The notes: generated by a model not told the origin, from the sequence alone. DNA of 39,453 nt from Oscillospiraceae bacterium (GCA_021768185.1 JAETNP010000046.1:1-39453), one strand, 5' to 3'. Shown: positions 25,444-32,826, numbered from the stretch's first letter. Numbers and translations are program-made.

Positions 25444-25978
25444 AAATTTCCTCCTGCCGCCCCTTCTGGGCGGCCCTGGCTTATAGATTCGCCCCTCGCC
25501 GGGGCGGGGACGGGGCGTACTTTTCCCGCGCGGGAAAAGTACCAAAAGAGCGCTCAAGCGTGCAGCGCCCGCTAGCGGGCGCTAGCAGCCTAAGCCGCGC
25601 TATGCGCGGCCCACGGGAACTACGTTCCTTGAGAATCCTCCTTCATTACGGGGGTAATTTGTTCCCCTCCGACGTACCGGGTTTGGTTCTACCCACAATC
25701 CTTCGTTGGTGCGCCGGTCTGGGTGGTTCTACCCACGGATTCTTACGGTAGATTTCGCTGCGGCGCCGCTTCTATGACCAGTCTGCCACCATCGCCAGAA
25801 GCTCTGGCAAAACGGGTCAGACCAACATTACGCACCCCGGGGAGTTCGCCCCGCTATACGGTAGGGGGCACCGATGACCACGCTAAAATAGACGCAGAAG
25901 GGGAACGAAGCGGACAGCAGTAAGTTTAGACCAAACCGACTGTGCCTCGGGCGCAAAACTAATCAAAAAATGAGCCGC
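25444..25978. other. 535-base spacer without a recognisable gene, rich in inverted repeats
   Basis: Between pgk and the GAPDH gene. It contains repeat copy G (25517-25542), then stems GCGCCCGCT/AGCGGGCGC (about 25565-25582), GCCGCGC/GCGCGGC (about 25593-25610) and GGAAC/GTTCC (about 25615-25628). Further on, GGTTCTACCCAC occurs twice (about 25684 and 25727). No frame has family resemblance or a ribosome binding site. The sequence could be a degraded gene or an array of repeat modules. Confidence 0.65.
25517..25542 (+). repeat. Solo hairpin copy G: 26-nt perfect palindrome
   Basis: GTACTTTTCCCGC is followed directly by its inverse, then CCAAAAGAGCGCTC. It is the GC-rich variant of the dispersed hairpin. 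Like copy F it is oriented opposite to the flanking genes. Confidence 0.8.
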
Positions 25979-27031
25979 TTACTTAAATCTGCCGATACGC
26001 AGGTACTTGTTCGTTTCAGCCGTACCAGTCTCCCGTGTCGGCTGCATCTCCATCGCCGCCCGAATAGCGTCCACGGTCTCAGGAATGGTTACGCTCTCCT
26101 GAGGAATATTGATCGCATACATGATGTCATCCCCGCTCTCGACGATAGAATCCTCCCAAAGACCGATCTCATACATGTCGCCCCGGCGGTTGCCCAGGTC
26201 GCGGGCATACTTGAACAGGCTGGCATTCCCCAAAAATCCCTCGTCAATGGTAACAGTCCGAATTCTGGGATGCGCCCGGAACGCCTCCAGGGCCTGCTCC
26301 CTGGTGATCTTCTTCCCATCCCGGCCGGAGGCCAGAACCGTAATGATGTGCCCATGGGTCACAGGCGTATGTACCAGAATGCCGGTGGCCTCCACGTGGG
26401 GCATGATGGTCATCAGGTCCACCGCCTGATGGCTGGGAGCCTTGTCAATTTGAAGGGCGTTGGTCAGTCCCCGGTGATAGTCGCCGGGGTCCGCCACCCG
26501 GCGGATGATGGTGATGGCAACCTTCTCCACGCCCACGGCACGGTCCAGGCAGTCCACCGTGCGGATGAGGCCCGTGGTGTTGCAGCTGGTCAGCTTCAGA
26601 TAGTTCTGCCCCAGGCCCTTCTCATAGTTGGCGTAGCCATGGAAGAACACGTCTGCTACGGAGTTCTTCTCGCCGCCCTGGAAAATGGCCTTCACGCCCA
26701 TCTTCTCATAAATTTCCTTGTTCTTGGCGCCCACGCCTCCGGGAGAGGAATCCAGCATGATGTCCACCTTGCCGCACAGGTCCTCGAAGGAACCGGCCAC
26801 GGGGATGTCCAGCGCGTCGAACTTCGCCTTGTCCGCGCCGCCCACCAGGTACAGATTGTACTTGACGTTGTTGGCCCCGATCATGTCGTTCTCCCGCAGG
26901 GCGCGGATGGCCAGGGTGGGAGCCAGGTCCGCAATGCCTACCAGCTCCATGTCCCCCTGCATGGCCACGCCGTCTGCCAGACGCTGGCCGATGGTGCCGT
27001 ACCCCGCCACGCCTACTCTTACCTTCGCCAT
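25979..27031 (-). CDS. Type II (archaeal-type) glyceraldehyde-3-phosphate dehydrogenase
   Basis: A 350-aa dehydrogenase of the archaeal phosphorylating GAPDH family, not the usual bacterial GapA. Hallmarks are GYGTIGQRLADGV (residues 10-22), FQGGEKNSVADV (117-128), the catalytic Cys150 in SCNTTGLIRT, a basic RRVADPGDYHRG segment, and YAINIPQESVTIPETVDAIRA at the C-terminus (written here as the motif ending QESVTIPE). It would oxidise glyceraldehyde 3-phosphate, or possibly a related aldehyde phosphate, with NAD(P)+. Start 27031 is supported by GGAGG nine bases upstream; the longer open frame runs through the promoter. It is the first gene of the minus-strand cluster. Confidence 0.9.
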   Translation of the reverse strand: MAKVRVGVAGYGTIGQRLADGVAMQGDMELVGIADLAPTLAIRALRENDMIGANNVKYNLYLVGGADKAKFDALDIPVAGSFEDLCGKVDIMLDSSPGGVGAKNKEIYEKMGVKAIFQGGEKNSVADVFFHGYANYEKGLGQNYLKLTSCNTTGLIRTVDCLDRAVGVEKVAITIIRRVADPGDYHRGLTNALQIDKAPSHQAVDLMTIMPHVEATGILVHTPVTHGHIITVLASGRDGKKITREQALEAFRAHPRIRTVTIDEGFLGNASLFKYARDLGNRRGDMYEIGLWEDSIVESGDDIMYAINIPQESVTIPETVDAIRAAMEMQPTRETGTAETNKYLRIGRFK

Positions 27032-27092
27032 ATGTTTTGTCCTCCGTTTCATAAATTCCCGCGGCTGACGCCGCAAACGTTTCTCCATGAAG

Positions 27093-27121
27093 ATTGTAGC
27101 ATCTGTTCCCTTATCTGTCAA
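27093..27121 (-). promoter_or_regulatory. SigA promoter of the catabolic cluster
   Basis: Minus-strand TTGACA (27116-27121) and TACAAT (27093-27098) are 17 bases apart. The leader holds an AAACGTTT palindrome (27075-27082) near the start point and a GCGGC/GCCGC hairpin (27061-27074). The ACGTTTC core is shared with the operator at 14098-14118. Confidence 0.8.
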
Positions 27122-27189
27122 TTTCAAATGTGATTTTTTTAGTAATTTTCTTTTGATTCCTTGTGAACTTACCAATTTTTATAAAACAG

Positions 27190-27230
27190 TTGACAATTTT
27201 CACGGTGTGCGGTATCATGGACCTGTGAAA
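27190..27230 (+). promoter_or_regulatory. Promoter and inverted repeat of the DeoR-family gene
   Basis: TTGACA (27190-27195) and TATCAT (27213-27218) with a 17-base spacer. TTTTCAC (27197-27203) and GTGAAAA (27224-27230) form an inverted repeat that brackets the -10 box, as expected for autoregulation. The -35 boxes of this and the divergent cluster promoter are about 68 bases apart, so one regulator could serve both. Confidence 0.75.
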
Positions 27231-27262
27231 ACTTCTGGTTTCTCCGGAAAGGAGGTTCCCAT

Positions 27263-28021
27263 ATGAAAGACGACCGCCGCAAGCAGATCGAGGCCCTGGT
27301 AGCCCGGCGGGAAGCGGTCACCATGGAGGAGCTGCGGGAGGAATTCGGCGTGTCCATGAACACCATCCGCTCCGACGTGGCCTATCTGACAGACACCGGC
27401 GCCGTGGAGAAGGTCTACGGCGGCGTCCGCGCCGTACAGCGGCAGGAGGTGCCCTTGTTTACCCAGCGCGCCCAGCTCCACACGGAGGAAAAACGCCGGA
27501 TCGCCCAGTGCGCCCAGACCCGCATTGAGGACGGCGATATCCTTTACATCGACGCCGGCACCACCACCATGCACCTCATCGACTGCCTGGATGCCGCTAA
27601 GCACGTGACCATCGTCACCGGCAATCTCTATGTGGTCCATCAGGCCTACGACAAGCCCCAGGTGGAACTCATCGTCCTGCCCGGCGTCATGAACCGGCGG
27701 ACCAACTCCGTATCCGACGTGAGTACTCTGGAATTTCTGGGCCGGTACCAGTTTGCCAAGGCGTTCATGGGGGCCTCCGGCGTATCTCCGGAGGGGAAGC
27801 TGAACGTCTCCACCTACATTGAATACGAGCTGAAAAAGCTGGCCGCAGCCCAGAGCCGCCAGGCCTGGCTGCTGCTGGACAGCGGCAAATTCGGCGAGAG
27901 CAGCCTCATGTCCTACGGGACGCTGGAGGATATGACGGAGGTCATTACCGGCCCAGGCTGTCCGGCGGAATGCCGGGAACTCTGCGCGAGAAAAAATGTA
28001 AAGCTGACGCTGGCGGAATAG
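27263..28021 (+). CDS. DeoR/GlpR-family transcriptional regulator
   Basis: A 252-aa regulator. The N-terminal helix-turn-helix (residues 3-58) includes TMEELREEFGVSMNTIRSD. The C-terminal sugar-phosphate-sensing domain contains the DAGTTTMHL motif (about residues 96-104) and the LLDSGKFG segment near the end. IolR of Bacillus belongs to the same family and responds to 2-deoxy-5-keto-gluconate 6-phosphate, so control of the adjacent inositol cluster by a phosphorylated intermediate is a reasonable inference. AAAGGAGG is seven bases before the ATG. It is divergent from the cluster and followed after 18 bases by a PHP gene. Confidence 0.9.
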   Translation: MKDDRRKQIEALVARREAVTMEELREEFGVSMNTIRSDVAYLTDTGAVEKVYGGVRAVQRQEVPLFTQRAQLHTEEKRRIAQCAQTRIEDGDILYIDAGTTTMHLIDCLDAAKHVTIVTGNLYVVHQAYDKPQVELIVLPGVMNRRTNSVSDVSTLEFLGRYQFAKAFMGASGVSPEGKLNVSTYIEYELKKLAAAQSRQAWLLLDSGKFGESSLMSYGTLEDMTEVITGPGCPAECRELCARKNVKLTLAE

Positions 28022-28039
28022 CGTCCGGGAGGGATATTC

Positions 28040-28720
28040 ATGAATCAGTACCGAATTGAGACCCATATGCACACCAAGCACACCAGCAAGTGCGGCTGGC
28101 TGGACGCCGACGCCCTGGCGGAGGGCTACGCCCAGGCGGGCTATGCCGCCTTGGCCGTCACAGATCATTACAACCGGGACACCTTTGACCATCTGGATTT
28201 GGAGGCCGCCGCCCCGGAGGAAGTGCTGTCCGTCTTTCTGGACGGCTTCCGCCGGCTGGAGGGCGCGTGCGCCAGAGCGGGCCTGAAGCTCTATAAGGGG
28301 GCGGAGCTGCGCTTTGACGAGTGCTGCAACGACTACCTCCTGTACAATTATCCCGACGAGCTGCTGGCCCGGCCGGAGGAGGTGTTCCACATGGGCATCG
28401 CCGCCTTTGCGCCCCTGGCCCGGGAAGCGGGGGCCCTCATCGTCCAGGCCCACCCCTACCGGAAGAAATGCACCCCCGCCATCGCCTGCTACCTGGACGG
28501 CGTGGAGGTGTGCAACCGGAACCCCAGGCATGAAAATCACAATGAGCGGGCGGAGGAATACGCGGCGCTCCAGGGGCTCCTGCGCACCGGCGGTTCCGAC
28601 TGCCACCGGACGGAGGACATCGCCCAGGGAGGCATCCTGACACAGACGCTGCCGGAGGACGACGCCGCCCTGGTCCGGCTGCTCCGATCCGGAAATTACA
28701 CGATCATCGGCGCGGAATGA
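28040..28720 (+). CDS. PHP-domain phosphoesterase-like protein
   Basis: A 226-aa protein with the PHP (polymerase and histidinol phosphatase) fold. Metal-binding motifs are ETHMHTKHTS (His9 and His11), VTDHY, a glutamate in YKGAELRFDE, IVQAHPYR and GSDCHR. Stand-alone PHP proteins are usually phosphatases or phosphoesterases with two or three metal ions. Co-transcription with the DeoR-type regulator and the divergent catabolic cluster suggest that it removes phosphate from a pathway compound or inducer; this is inference. Confidence 0.83.
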   Translation: MNQYRIETHMHTKHTSKCGWLDADALAEGYAQAGYAALAVTDHYNRDTFDHLDLEAAAPEEVLSVFLDGFRRLEGACARAGLKLYKGAELRFDECCNDYLLYNYPDELLARPEEVFHMGIAAFAPLAREAGALIVQAHPYRKKCTPAIACYLDGVEVCNRNPRHENHNERAEEYAALQGLLRTGGSDCHRTEDIAQGGILTQTLPEDDAALVRLLRSGNYTIIGAE

Positions 28721-28779
28721 TTTTTCCTTCCGCCGCATAGACTGTTCCTGAAATCTGTAAACAACGGGGGGACGGCTTT

Positions 28780-28899
28780 ATGCGGCGTGATCGGATCGTT
28801 GTGTTTTTGCTGCGCAGGCGGTATCTGCTGGCGGCGCTGGCAATGGTGCTGGCGGCGGCCATGTTCCTGGCCGTCTGCCTGCCCGATCTGCTGGCTTAA
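28780..28899 (+). CDS. Putative 39-aa single-span membrane peptide
   Basis: An ATG preceded by GGGGGGAC opens a 39-codon frame. The product has an Arg-rich start (MRRDRIVVFLLRRRY) and then a hydrophobic stretch of about 20 residues ending in CLPDLLA. The pattern is that of a small membrane peptide with a cytoplasmic N-terminus. It lies 59 bases after the PHP gene and before a strong hairpin. I do not recognise a family; it could also be the truncated start of a larger membrane-anchored protein. Confidence 0.4.
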   Translation: MRRDRIVVFLLRRRYLLAALAMVLAAAMFLAVCLPDLLA

Positions 28900-28916
28900 C
28901 GGGCCAGTTTGCCAAA

Positions 28917-28959
28917 GGACGCCCGCGCGTCCGGCTTTTCGCCGGACGCGCGGGCGTCC
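28917..28959 (+). terminator. Perfect 19-bp hairpin after the DeoR-PHP operon
   Basis: GGACGCCCGCGCGTCCGGC and its exact inverse enclose TTTTC. The following sequence, TCTTATCCTTT, is only moderately T-rich. Confidence 0.7.
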
Positions 28960-29061
28960 TCTTATCCTTTGTGCGAAGCAGTTTTTACATTCTGAAACCT
29001 CGTGCGTCCACAAATTCCGGGGCCGCGGCAGGAAGGAGCTCCGAATCCTTCCACCCCGGTC

Positions 29062-29090
29062 TTGTACTTTTTTGCGGTTCGTGGTACAAT
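29062..29090 (+). promoter_or_regulatory. Promoter of trmB
   Basis: TTGTAC (29062-29067) and TACAAT (29085-29090) with a 17-base spacer, 32 bases before the start codon. Confidence 0.75.
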
Positions 29091-29122
29091 CAATCCACAA
29101 ATCATTCCGGAGGTAAGCTCCT

Positions 29123-29797
29123 ATGCGGATGCGGAAAAAGAAAAATTTGATCCCACGAATGGAAAAATGCGCGGCCTGCCAGGTGAAGGACGGCTTCGCC
29201 CTGCGGGGCCGCTGGCGGGAGACCCTGATGCCCCAAGCGGTCGAGCTGCGGGTAGAGCTGGGCTGCGGCAAGGGGCGCTTCACGGCGGAAACCGCCCGGC
29301 AGAATCCCGACATCCTGTTCATCGCCATCGAGAAGGTGCCCGACGCTTTGGTGGTAGCCATGGAGCGGGCTACGGCGCTGGAACTGAAAAACGTGTTCTT
29401 TGTGGTGGGCGACGCGGCGTTGCTGCCGGACTACTTCGCGCCGGAGGAAATCGACCTGATCTATATCAATTTCTGCGACCCCTGGCCCCCCAAGGGGCAG
29501 GCCAAGCGGCGGCTGACCCACCGGGGCTTCCTGGCGCTGTACCGCAAAGTCCTGAAGCCCGGCGGGCAGATCCATTTCAAGACGGACAACCAGCCTCTTT
29601 TTGAGTTCTCCGTGCTGGAGTTCCCGGAGGCGGGGTATGTCCTCAGCGAGGTCACGCGGAATCTCCACGAGGCTGGTCCCCAGGGCGTCATGACCGACTA
29701 CGAGGCAAAGTTCTACGAGCAGGGCCTGCCCATCAACCGCTGTGTGGGGACCCTTACCGCAGCGGAGGGGCCCGCCGCCGGTCCTGCGGCGCCCTGA
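29123..29797 (+). CDS. trmB: tRNA (guanine-N7)-methyltransferase
   Basis: A 224-aa SAM-dependent enzyme that methylates G46 in the variable loop of tRNAs. The SAM motif is VELGCGKGRF (about residues 48-57), the catalytic/substrate region is NFCDPWPPKGQAKRR, and the family segments HFKTDNQPLFE and MTDYEAKF follow. The N-terminal MRMRKKKNL tract is also typical. GGAGG lies nine bases before the ATG at 29123. It appears monocistronic between its own promoter and a bidirectional terminator. Confidence 0.95.
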   Translation: MRMRKKKNLIPRMEKCAACQVKDGFALRGRWRETLMPQAVELRVELGCGKGRFTAETARQNPDILFIAIEKVPDALVVAMERATALELKNVFFVVGDAALLPDYFAPEEIDLIYINFCDPWPPKGQAKRRLTHRGFLALYRKVLKPGGQIHFKTDNQPLFEFSVLEFPEAGYVLSEVTRNLHEAGPQGVMTDYEAKFYEQGLPINRCVGTLTAAEGPAAGPAAP

Positions 29798-29838
29798 AGT
29801 TACAGTCTCCGGCCTTGCCGGAGGCTCAGACCGCATTT

Positions 29839-29873
29839 AAAAGTCCCCACCCTCTCTGCGGGTGGGGACTTTT
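29839..29873. terminator. Bidirectional terminator between trmB and rpsR
   Basis: AAAAGTCCCCACCC and its exact inverse enclose a 7-nt loop, giving A and T tracts on both sides. It serves the converging trmB and rpsF-ssb-rpsR transcripts. Confidence 0.9.
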
Positions 29874-29878
29874 CAGCT

Positions 29879-30133
29879 TTACTCTGTCACGTAGGGCAGC
29901 AAGGCGATCTGACGGGCCCGCTTGATGGCCTCGGTCAGCTGGCGCTGATGCATGGCGCAGGTGCCGGTGGTCCTGCGGGGCAGGATCTTGGAGCGCTCGG
30001 AAATGAAACGGCGCAGCTTCGCGGCATCCTTGTAATCAATATGCTCGCACTTGTCCACGCAGAACTGGCAGACCTTTCTCCGCTTCCGGGGAGCGCCGGG
30101 ACGGGCAGGCCGGTTTTCACGATCCATAGGCAT
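29879..30133 (-). CDS. rpsR: 30S ribosomal protein S18
   Basis: An 84-aa ribosomal protein. It is rich in Arg/Lys and carries the S18 core [21 protein letters not shown] (cited here by its ends YKDAA and KILPRR) with [11 protein letters not shown] after it. The N-terminal CQFCVDKC cysteines mark the zinc-binding (C+) form. It is the last gene of the conserved rpsF-ssb-rpsR operon. AGGAGG lies 11 bases before the ATG at 30133. Confidence 0.97.
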   Translation of the reverse strand: MPMDRENRPARPGAPRKRRKVCQFCVDKCEHIDYKDAAKLRRFISERSKILPRRTTGTCAMHQRQLTEAIKRARQIALLPYVTE

Positions 30134-30249
30134 GGTTCTCTATACCTCCTGTTAGAGTATCGCGCCGCGGGGGCGCGACCGAAATTTTTGCGTTCGCCCG
30201 CTCCTGGGAGCAGGCGGTATTCTTTCGCTGCGTCAGACAGCGCTCTCTG

Positions 30250-30720
30250 TCAGAAGGGCAGATCGCCGTCCTGATCGTCAATCTCCGCAAAGCCGGAGGG
30301 CTCGGCAGAGGGAGCGCCGTAGCCGCCGCCATAAGAGGCGGGGGCGGGGCTGCCATAGGGCGGCGGCGAGCCGTAGCTGTCGCCGGGGGCGCTGTCCCGC
30401 TTGCTGTCGCCGAAATACACGTTGTCGGCCACCACCTCGGCGCTGCGGCGGTTGTTGCCGTCCCGGTCCTTCCATTCCCGGATCTGGAGACGGCCCTCCG
30501 CCACGGCCATACGGCCCTTGGAGAAGTATTTGCAGATAAACTCCGCCGTCTGCCGCCATGCCACCACGTCGATGAAATCGGTGTTCTTCTCACCGGAATC
30601 CCGGTTCTTGAAGTCCCGATCCACGGCGAGGGTGAAGCTGGTCACGGAGACGCCCGACTGCGTGGTGCGCAGCTCCGGGTCCCGCACCAGGCGGCCCATA
30701 ATGATTATGCGGTTCAACAT
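30250..30720 (-). CDS. ssb: Single-stranded DNA-binding protein
   Basis: A 156-aa OB-fold protein (residues 1-105, with MLNRIIIMGRLVRDPELR and FIDVVAWRQTAEF) followed by a flexible Gly/Ser/Pro/Tyr-rich linker and the acidic tip DGDLPF that recruits replication and repair partners. It lies between rpsF and rpsR, the standard arrangement. Confidence 0.97.
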   Translation of the reverse strand: MLNRIIIMGRLVRDPELRTTQSGVSVTSFTLAVDRDFKNRDSGEKNTDFIDVVAWRQTAEFICKYFSKGRMAVAEGRLQIREWKDRDGNNRRSAEVVADNVYFGDSKRDSAPGDSYGSPPPYGSPAPASYGGGYGAPSAEPSGFAEIDDQDGDLPF

Positions 30721-30735
30721 GTGTGCGCTTCCCCC

Positions 30736-31032
30736 TTACTCGTCTTTGCAGACGATCATGGAGCGCAGGATGCCGTCGGTAATGCCCAGCACACGATCCA
30801 GCTCCTTGGGGAAATCGGGATCGCTGGTGAAGGACATCAGAACGTAGTAGCCCTCGGTCTTGTAGTCGATGGCGTAGGCCAGCCGGCGCTTGCCCCACTC
30901 CTCTACCTCCACGACAGAGCTGTGCTTCTCGGCCAGCGCCTTGAACTTTTCGACGGTGGCGGCGATCGCTTCCTCGCCCTGGGCGGGGTCGATAATGTAC
31001 ACGACCTCGTAGCTGCCATTGATTTTTGCCAT
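30736..31032 (-). CDS. rpsF: 30S ribosomal protein S6
   Basis: A 98-aa ribosomal protein with YEVVYIIDPAQGEE at the start and the core segment WGKRRLAYAIDYKTEGYYV in the middle. It pairs with S18 on the platform of the small subunit. It opens the rpsF-ssb-rpsR operon; the ATG follows AAGGAGG. The 75-base leader contains two small stems (GGC..GCC around TTGCA/TGCAA, and CCCGG/CCGGG), a position where S6:S18-binding autoregulatory leaders occur in other bacteria. Confidence 0.97.
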   Translation of the reverse strand: MAKINGSYEVVYIIDPAQGEEAIAATVEKFKALAEKHSSVVEVEEWGKRRLAYAIDYKTEGYYVLMSFTSDPDFPKELDRVLGITDGILRSMIVCKDE

Positions 31033-31113
31033 GGTTGCACCTCCTTTTGGACGAATGGCCCCCGGTCTCAGCCGGGAGCAAGGATATTGGCGTTGCAGAT
31101 TGCAAGCCTATTT

Positions 31114-31141
31114 ATTATACCGTATGTTGGAGAAAAGTCAA
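31114..31141 (-). promoter_or_regulatory. Promoter of rpsF-ssb-rpsR
   Basis: Minus-strand TTGACT (31136-31141) and perfect TATAAT (31114-31119), spacer 16. Confidence 0.8.
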
Positions 31142-31238
31142 GCTGTTTTTCCACTTTTTTACGGTTTATTTTTTCATATTTTCACCGGCATGGGGAATTT
31201 GTCGAATATTACATCTATGTAACATTCACTTTTTTCTC

Positions 31239-31267
31239 TTTACAGTTGGGGAAAAAGCGAGTATACT
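31239..31267 (+). promoter_or_regulatory. Promoter of ireB
   Basis: TTTACA (31239-31244) and TATACT (31262-31267) with a 17-base spacer, 36 bases before the GTG start. Confidence 0.75.
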
Positions 31268-31303
31268 AAGTGGGAATAAATATAATGGAAAGGTGGTGCA
31301 GGC

Positions 31304-31549
31304 GTGGACGACTACACCCGGAAGTTTGATTTCGTCATTGATCAGGACGCGGAGATACACCGGATTATGCTGACCGTATACCAGGCTCTGGAGGAGAAGG
31401 GCTACAACCCCATCAACCAGATTGTGGGCTACATTCTCTCCGAGGACCCCACCTATATCACCAATCATAACCAGGCCCGCACACTGATCCGCAAGGTGGA
31501 CCGCGACGAACTCCTGCAGATTTTGGTCAGGAACTACCTTGCCGGCTGA
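31304..31549 (+). CDS. ireB: IreB-family regulatory phosphoprotein (UPF0297/YrzL)
   Basis: An 81-aa protein of the Firmicutes-specific IreB family, a target of the PASTA Ser/Thr kinase in enterococci that affects cephalosporin resistance. The family core [18 protein letters not shown] is intact, as are the C-terminal [11 protein letters not shown] residues. Translation starts at GTG with AAAGGTGG seven bases before. In many Firmicutes ireB is followed by ruvX (yrrK); here it is followed immediately by a terminator, so it stands alone. Confidence 0.92.
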   Translation: MDDYTRKFDFVIDQDAEIHRIMLTVYQALEEKGYNPINQIVGYILSEDPTYITNHNQARTLIRKVDRDELLQILVRNYLAG

Positions 31550-31564
31550 CGAAAAAGATCGTTT

Positions 31565-31600
31565 GGCCCGCGCCGGATTTTTCCGGCGCGGGCCTTTTTT
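31565..31600 (+). terminator. Terminator after ireB
   Basis: GGCCCGCGCCGGA and its exact inverse enclose TTTT and are followed by six T. Confidence 0.95.
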
Positions 31601-31606
31601 GTGCGT

Positions 31607-32188
31607 TTACTCGCTCTCCTCCAGCTTCTCAATGGACACGGCCCCGGTAATCCCGGCGGGGTAGGTCTCCTGTATCGTCCCGTCATAGGTGATACGCACC
31701 AAATCCCCCTCCGCCAGCACCGGCATCTCGCCCTTCACGGTCACGACGATCCGGTCTGCCGAATTCCGCTCGTCCTCGCCCTCCAGGGGCTCCACCAGGA
31801 CGGAGGGCAGGTCTCCGGCATCCAGAATCTCCACCACTCTGGCGGTGAAACGGAAGGTTTCGGTCCCGCCGCTGGGACTGGCCTCCGGCGTCTGGGGCGC
31901 AGCAGGCTCCTGGGGGGAGCAGCCTTCCAGATCCGCGCCGTCCGCCGGGGCCGTATCGCAGGACGCCGCCGGGGCGTTGTTGTCCGCCGCCGGGGCCGCG
32001 CCGCCGCATCCTCTGGGCAGAGCCGCCAGAAGTCCCAGGGAAACTACCAGAGCCATGCAGGCCGCCAGGCTCCCCACTTTCTTCCAGGCGCTCCGGCTCT
32101 TCCGGAATGTATAGTCCTGGGCCTCCTCCACCAGTTCCTCCGGCAGGAGGGTGATGGCGTCGAAGAAAAGTTCCGCTTTCGGATTCAT
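31607..32188 (-). CDS. Membrane-anchored partner of the ECF sigma factor (putative anti-sigma factor)
   Basis: A 193-aa protein. Residues 1-35 are a short cytoplasmic region (ITLLPEELVEEAQDY), one transmembrane helix spans about 40-57, and the rest is extracytoplasmic, with a low-complexity Ala/Pro linker (about 60-110) followed by a small beta-rich domain. The start codon overlaps the stop codon of the sigma gene (ATGA). Topology and coupling fit an anti-sigma factor, but I do not recognise a zinc motif or named anti-sigma domain. The gene converges on the ireB terminator. Confidence 0.65.
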   Translation of the reverse strand: MNPKAELFFDAITLLPEELVEEAQDYTFRKSRSAWKKVGSLAACMALVVSLGLLAALPRGCGGAAPAADNNAPAASCDTAPADGADLEGCSPQEPAAPQTPEASPSGGTETFRFTARVVEILDAGDLPSVLVEPLEGEDERNSADRIVVTVKGEMPVLAEGDLVRITYDGTIQETYPAGITGAVSIEKLEESE

Positions 32189-32742
32189 ACGCTGACCCCC
32201 TCTCTCTCCAGCTCCCGGCGCAGAGCCTCCCGCAGCCGCAGCAGCCGCTTGGTCAGGGCGTTGGGCCGCACCCCCAGCTCTCCCGCCAGCTCCTTCACGC
32301 CGTCGCCGTTCCAGTAACGCCGGACGAACAGCGCCCGGTCCTCCCGCTCCAGCTTTTGCAGCCACCGGGCGATCAGACGGCCCAGCTCCTCCGCCTCCAC
32401 GCTCCGCTGGACGTTGTCCGGCGCGGGCACGCAGTCCTGAAGCTCGCTGAGGAGCACCTCCGCCCCGCCGAACCGCTTCTGGGCGTGGGCGGCCCGGTAG
32501 CGGCTGATGGACAGGTTGCGCAATATGGCCCCCAGGTAGGCCCGCAGGCTCCCGGGCCGCTGGGGCGGCATGGTGTCCCAGCAGCGGCCGTAGGCGTCGC
32601 TGACGCACTCCTCGCTGTCCTGAAAGCTGTGCAGAATGTTCATGGCGAGCTTGTGGCAGAAGCTTCCGTATTTTGCGTCCGTCTCCCCGATGGCCCGTTC
32701 ATCCCGCAGCCAGTACAGGTCGATGATCTGGACGTCCTCCAT
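32185..32742 (-). CDS. ECF-type RNA polymerase sigma factor
   Basis: A 185-aa sigma-70 family protein limited to regions 2 and 4. Region 2 (about residues 15-85) includes YGSFCHKLAMNIL and SLRAYLGAILRNL; region 4 (about 130-180) is helix-turn-helix-like with GVKELAGELGVRPNALTKR. AAAGGAGG lies eight bases upstream of the ATG at 32742. It is translationally coupled to the membrane partner. The target genes cannot be identified; its promoter is SigA-like rather than an obvious ECF autoregulated site. Confidence 0.88.
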   Translation of the reverse strand: MEDVQIIDLYWLRDERAIGETDAKYGSFCHKLAMNILHSFQDSEECVSDAYGRCWDTMPPQRPGSLRAYLGAILRNLSISRYRAAHAQKRFGGAEVLLSELQDCVPAPDNVQRSVEAEELGRLIARWLQKLEREDRALFVRRYWNGDGVKELAGELGVRPNALTKRLLRLREALRRELEREGVSV

Positions 32743-32797
32743 AGCTCATTCCTCCTTTCTGCTGGTTATGACGCAAATAAACCGAAAATATGCCCAC

Positions 32798-32826
32798 AGT
32801 ATAGCAGAAACTGTATTAAATGTCGA
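32798..32826 (-). promoter_or_regulatory. Promoter of the ECF sigma operon
   Basis: Minus-strand TCGACA (32821-32826) and TATACT (32798-32803) with a 17-base spacer. Confidence 0.6.

Noticed and set aside
27068..27085. Catabolite-responsive (cre) site for CcpA downstream of the cluster promoter
   Set aside because: The AAACGTTT core fits, but the outer TG and CA positions of the cre consensus do not.
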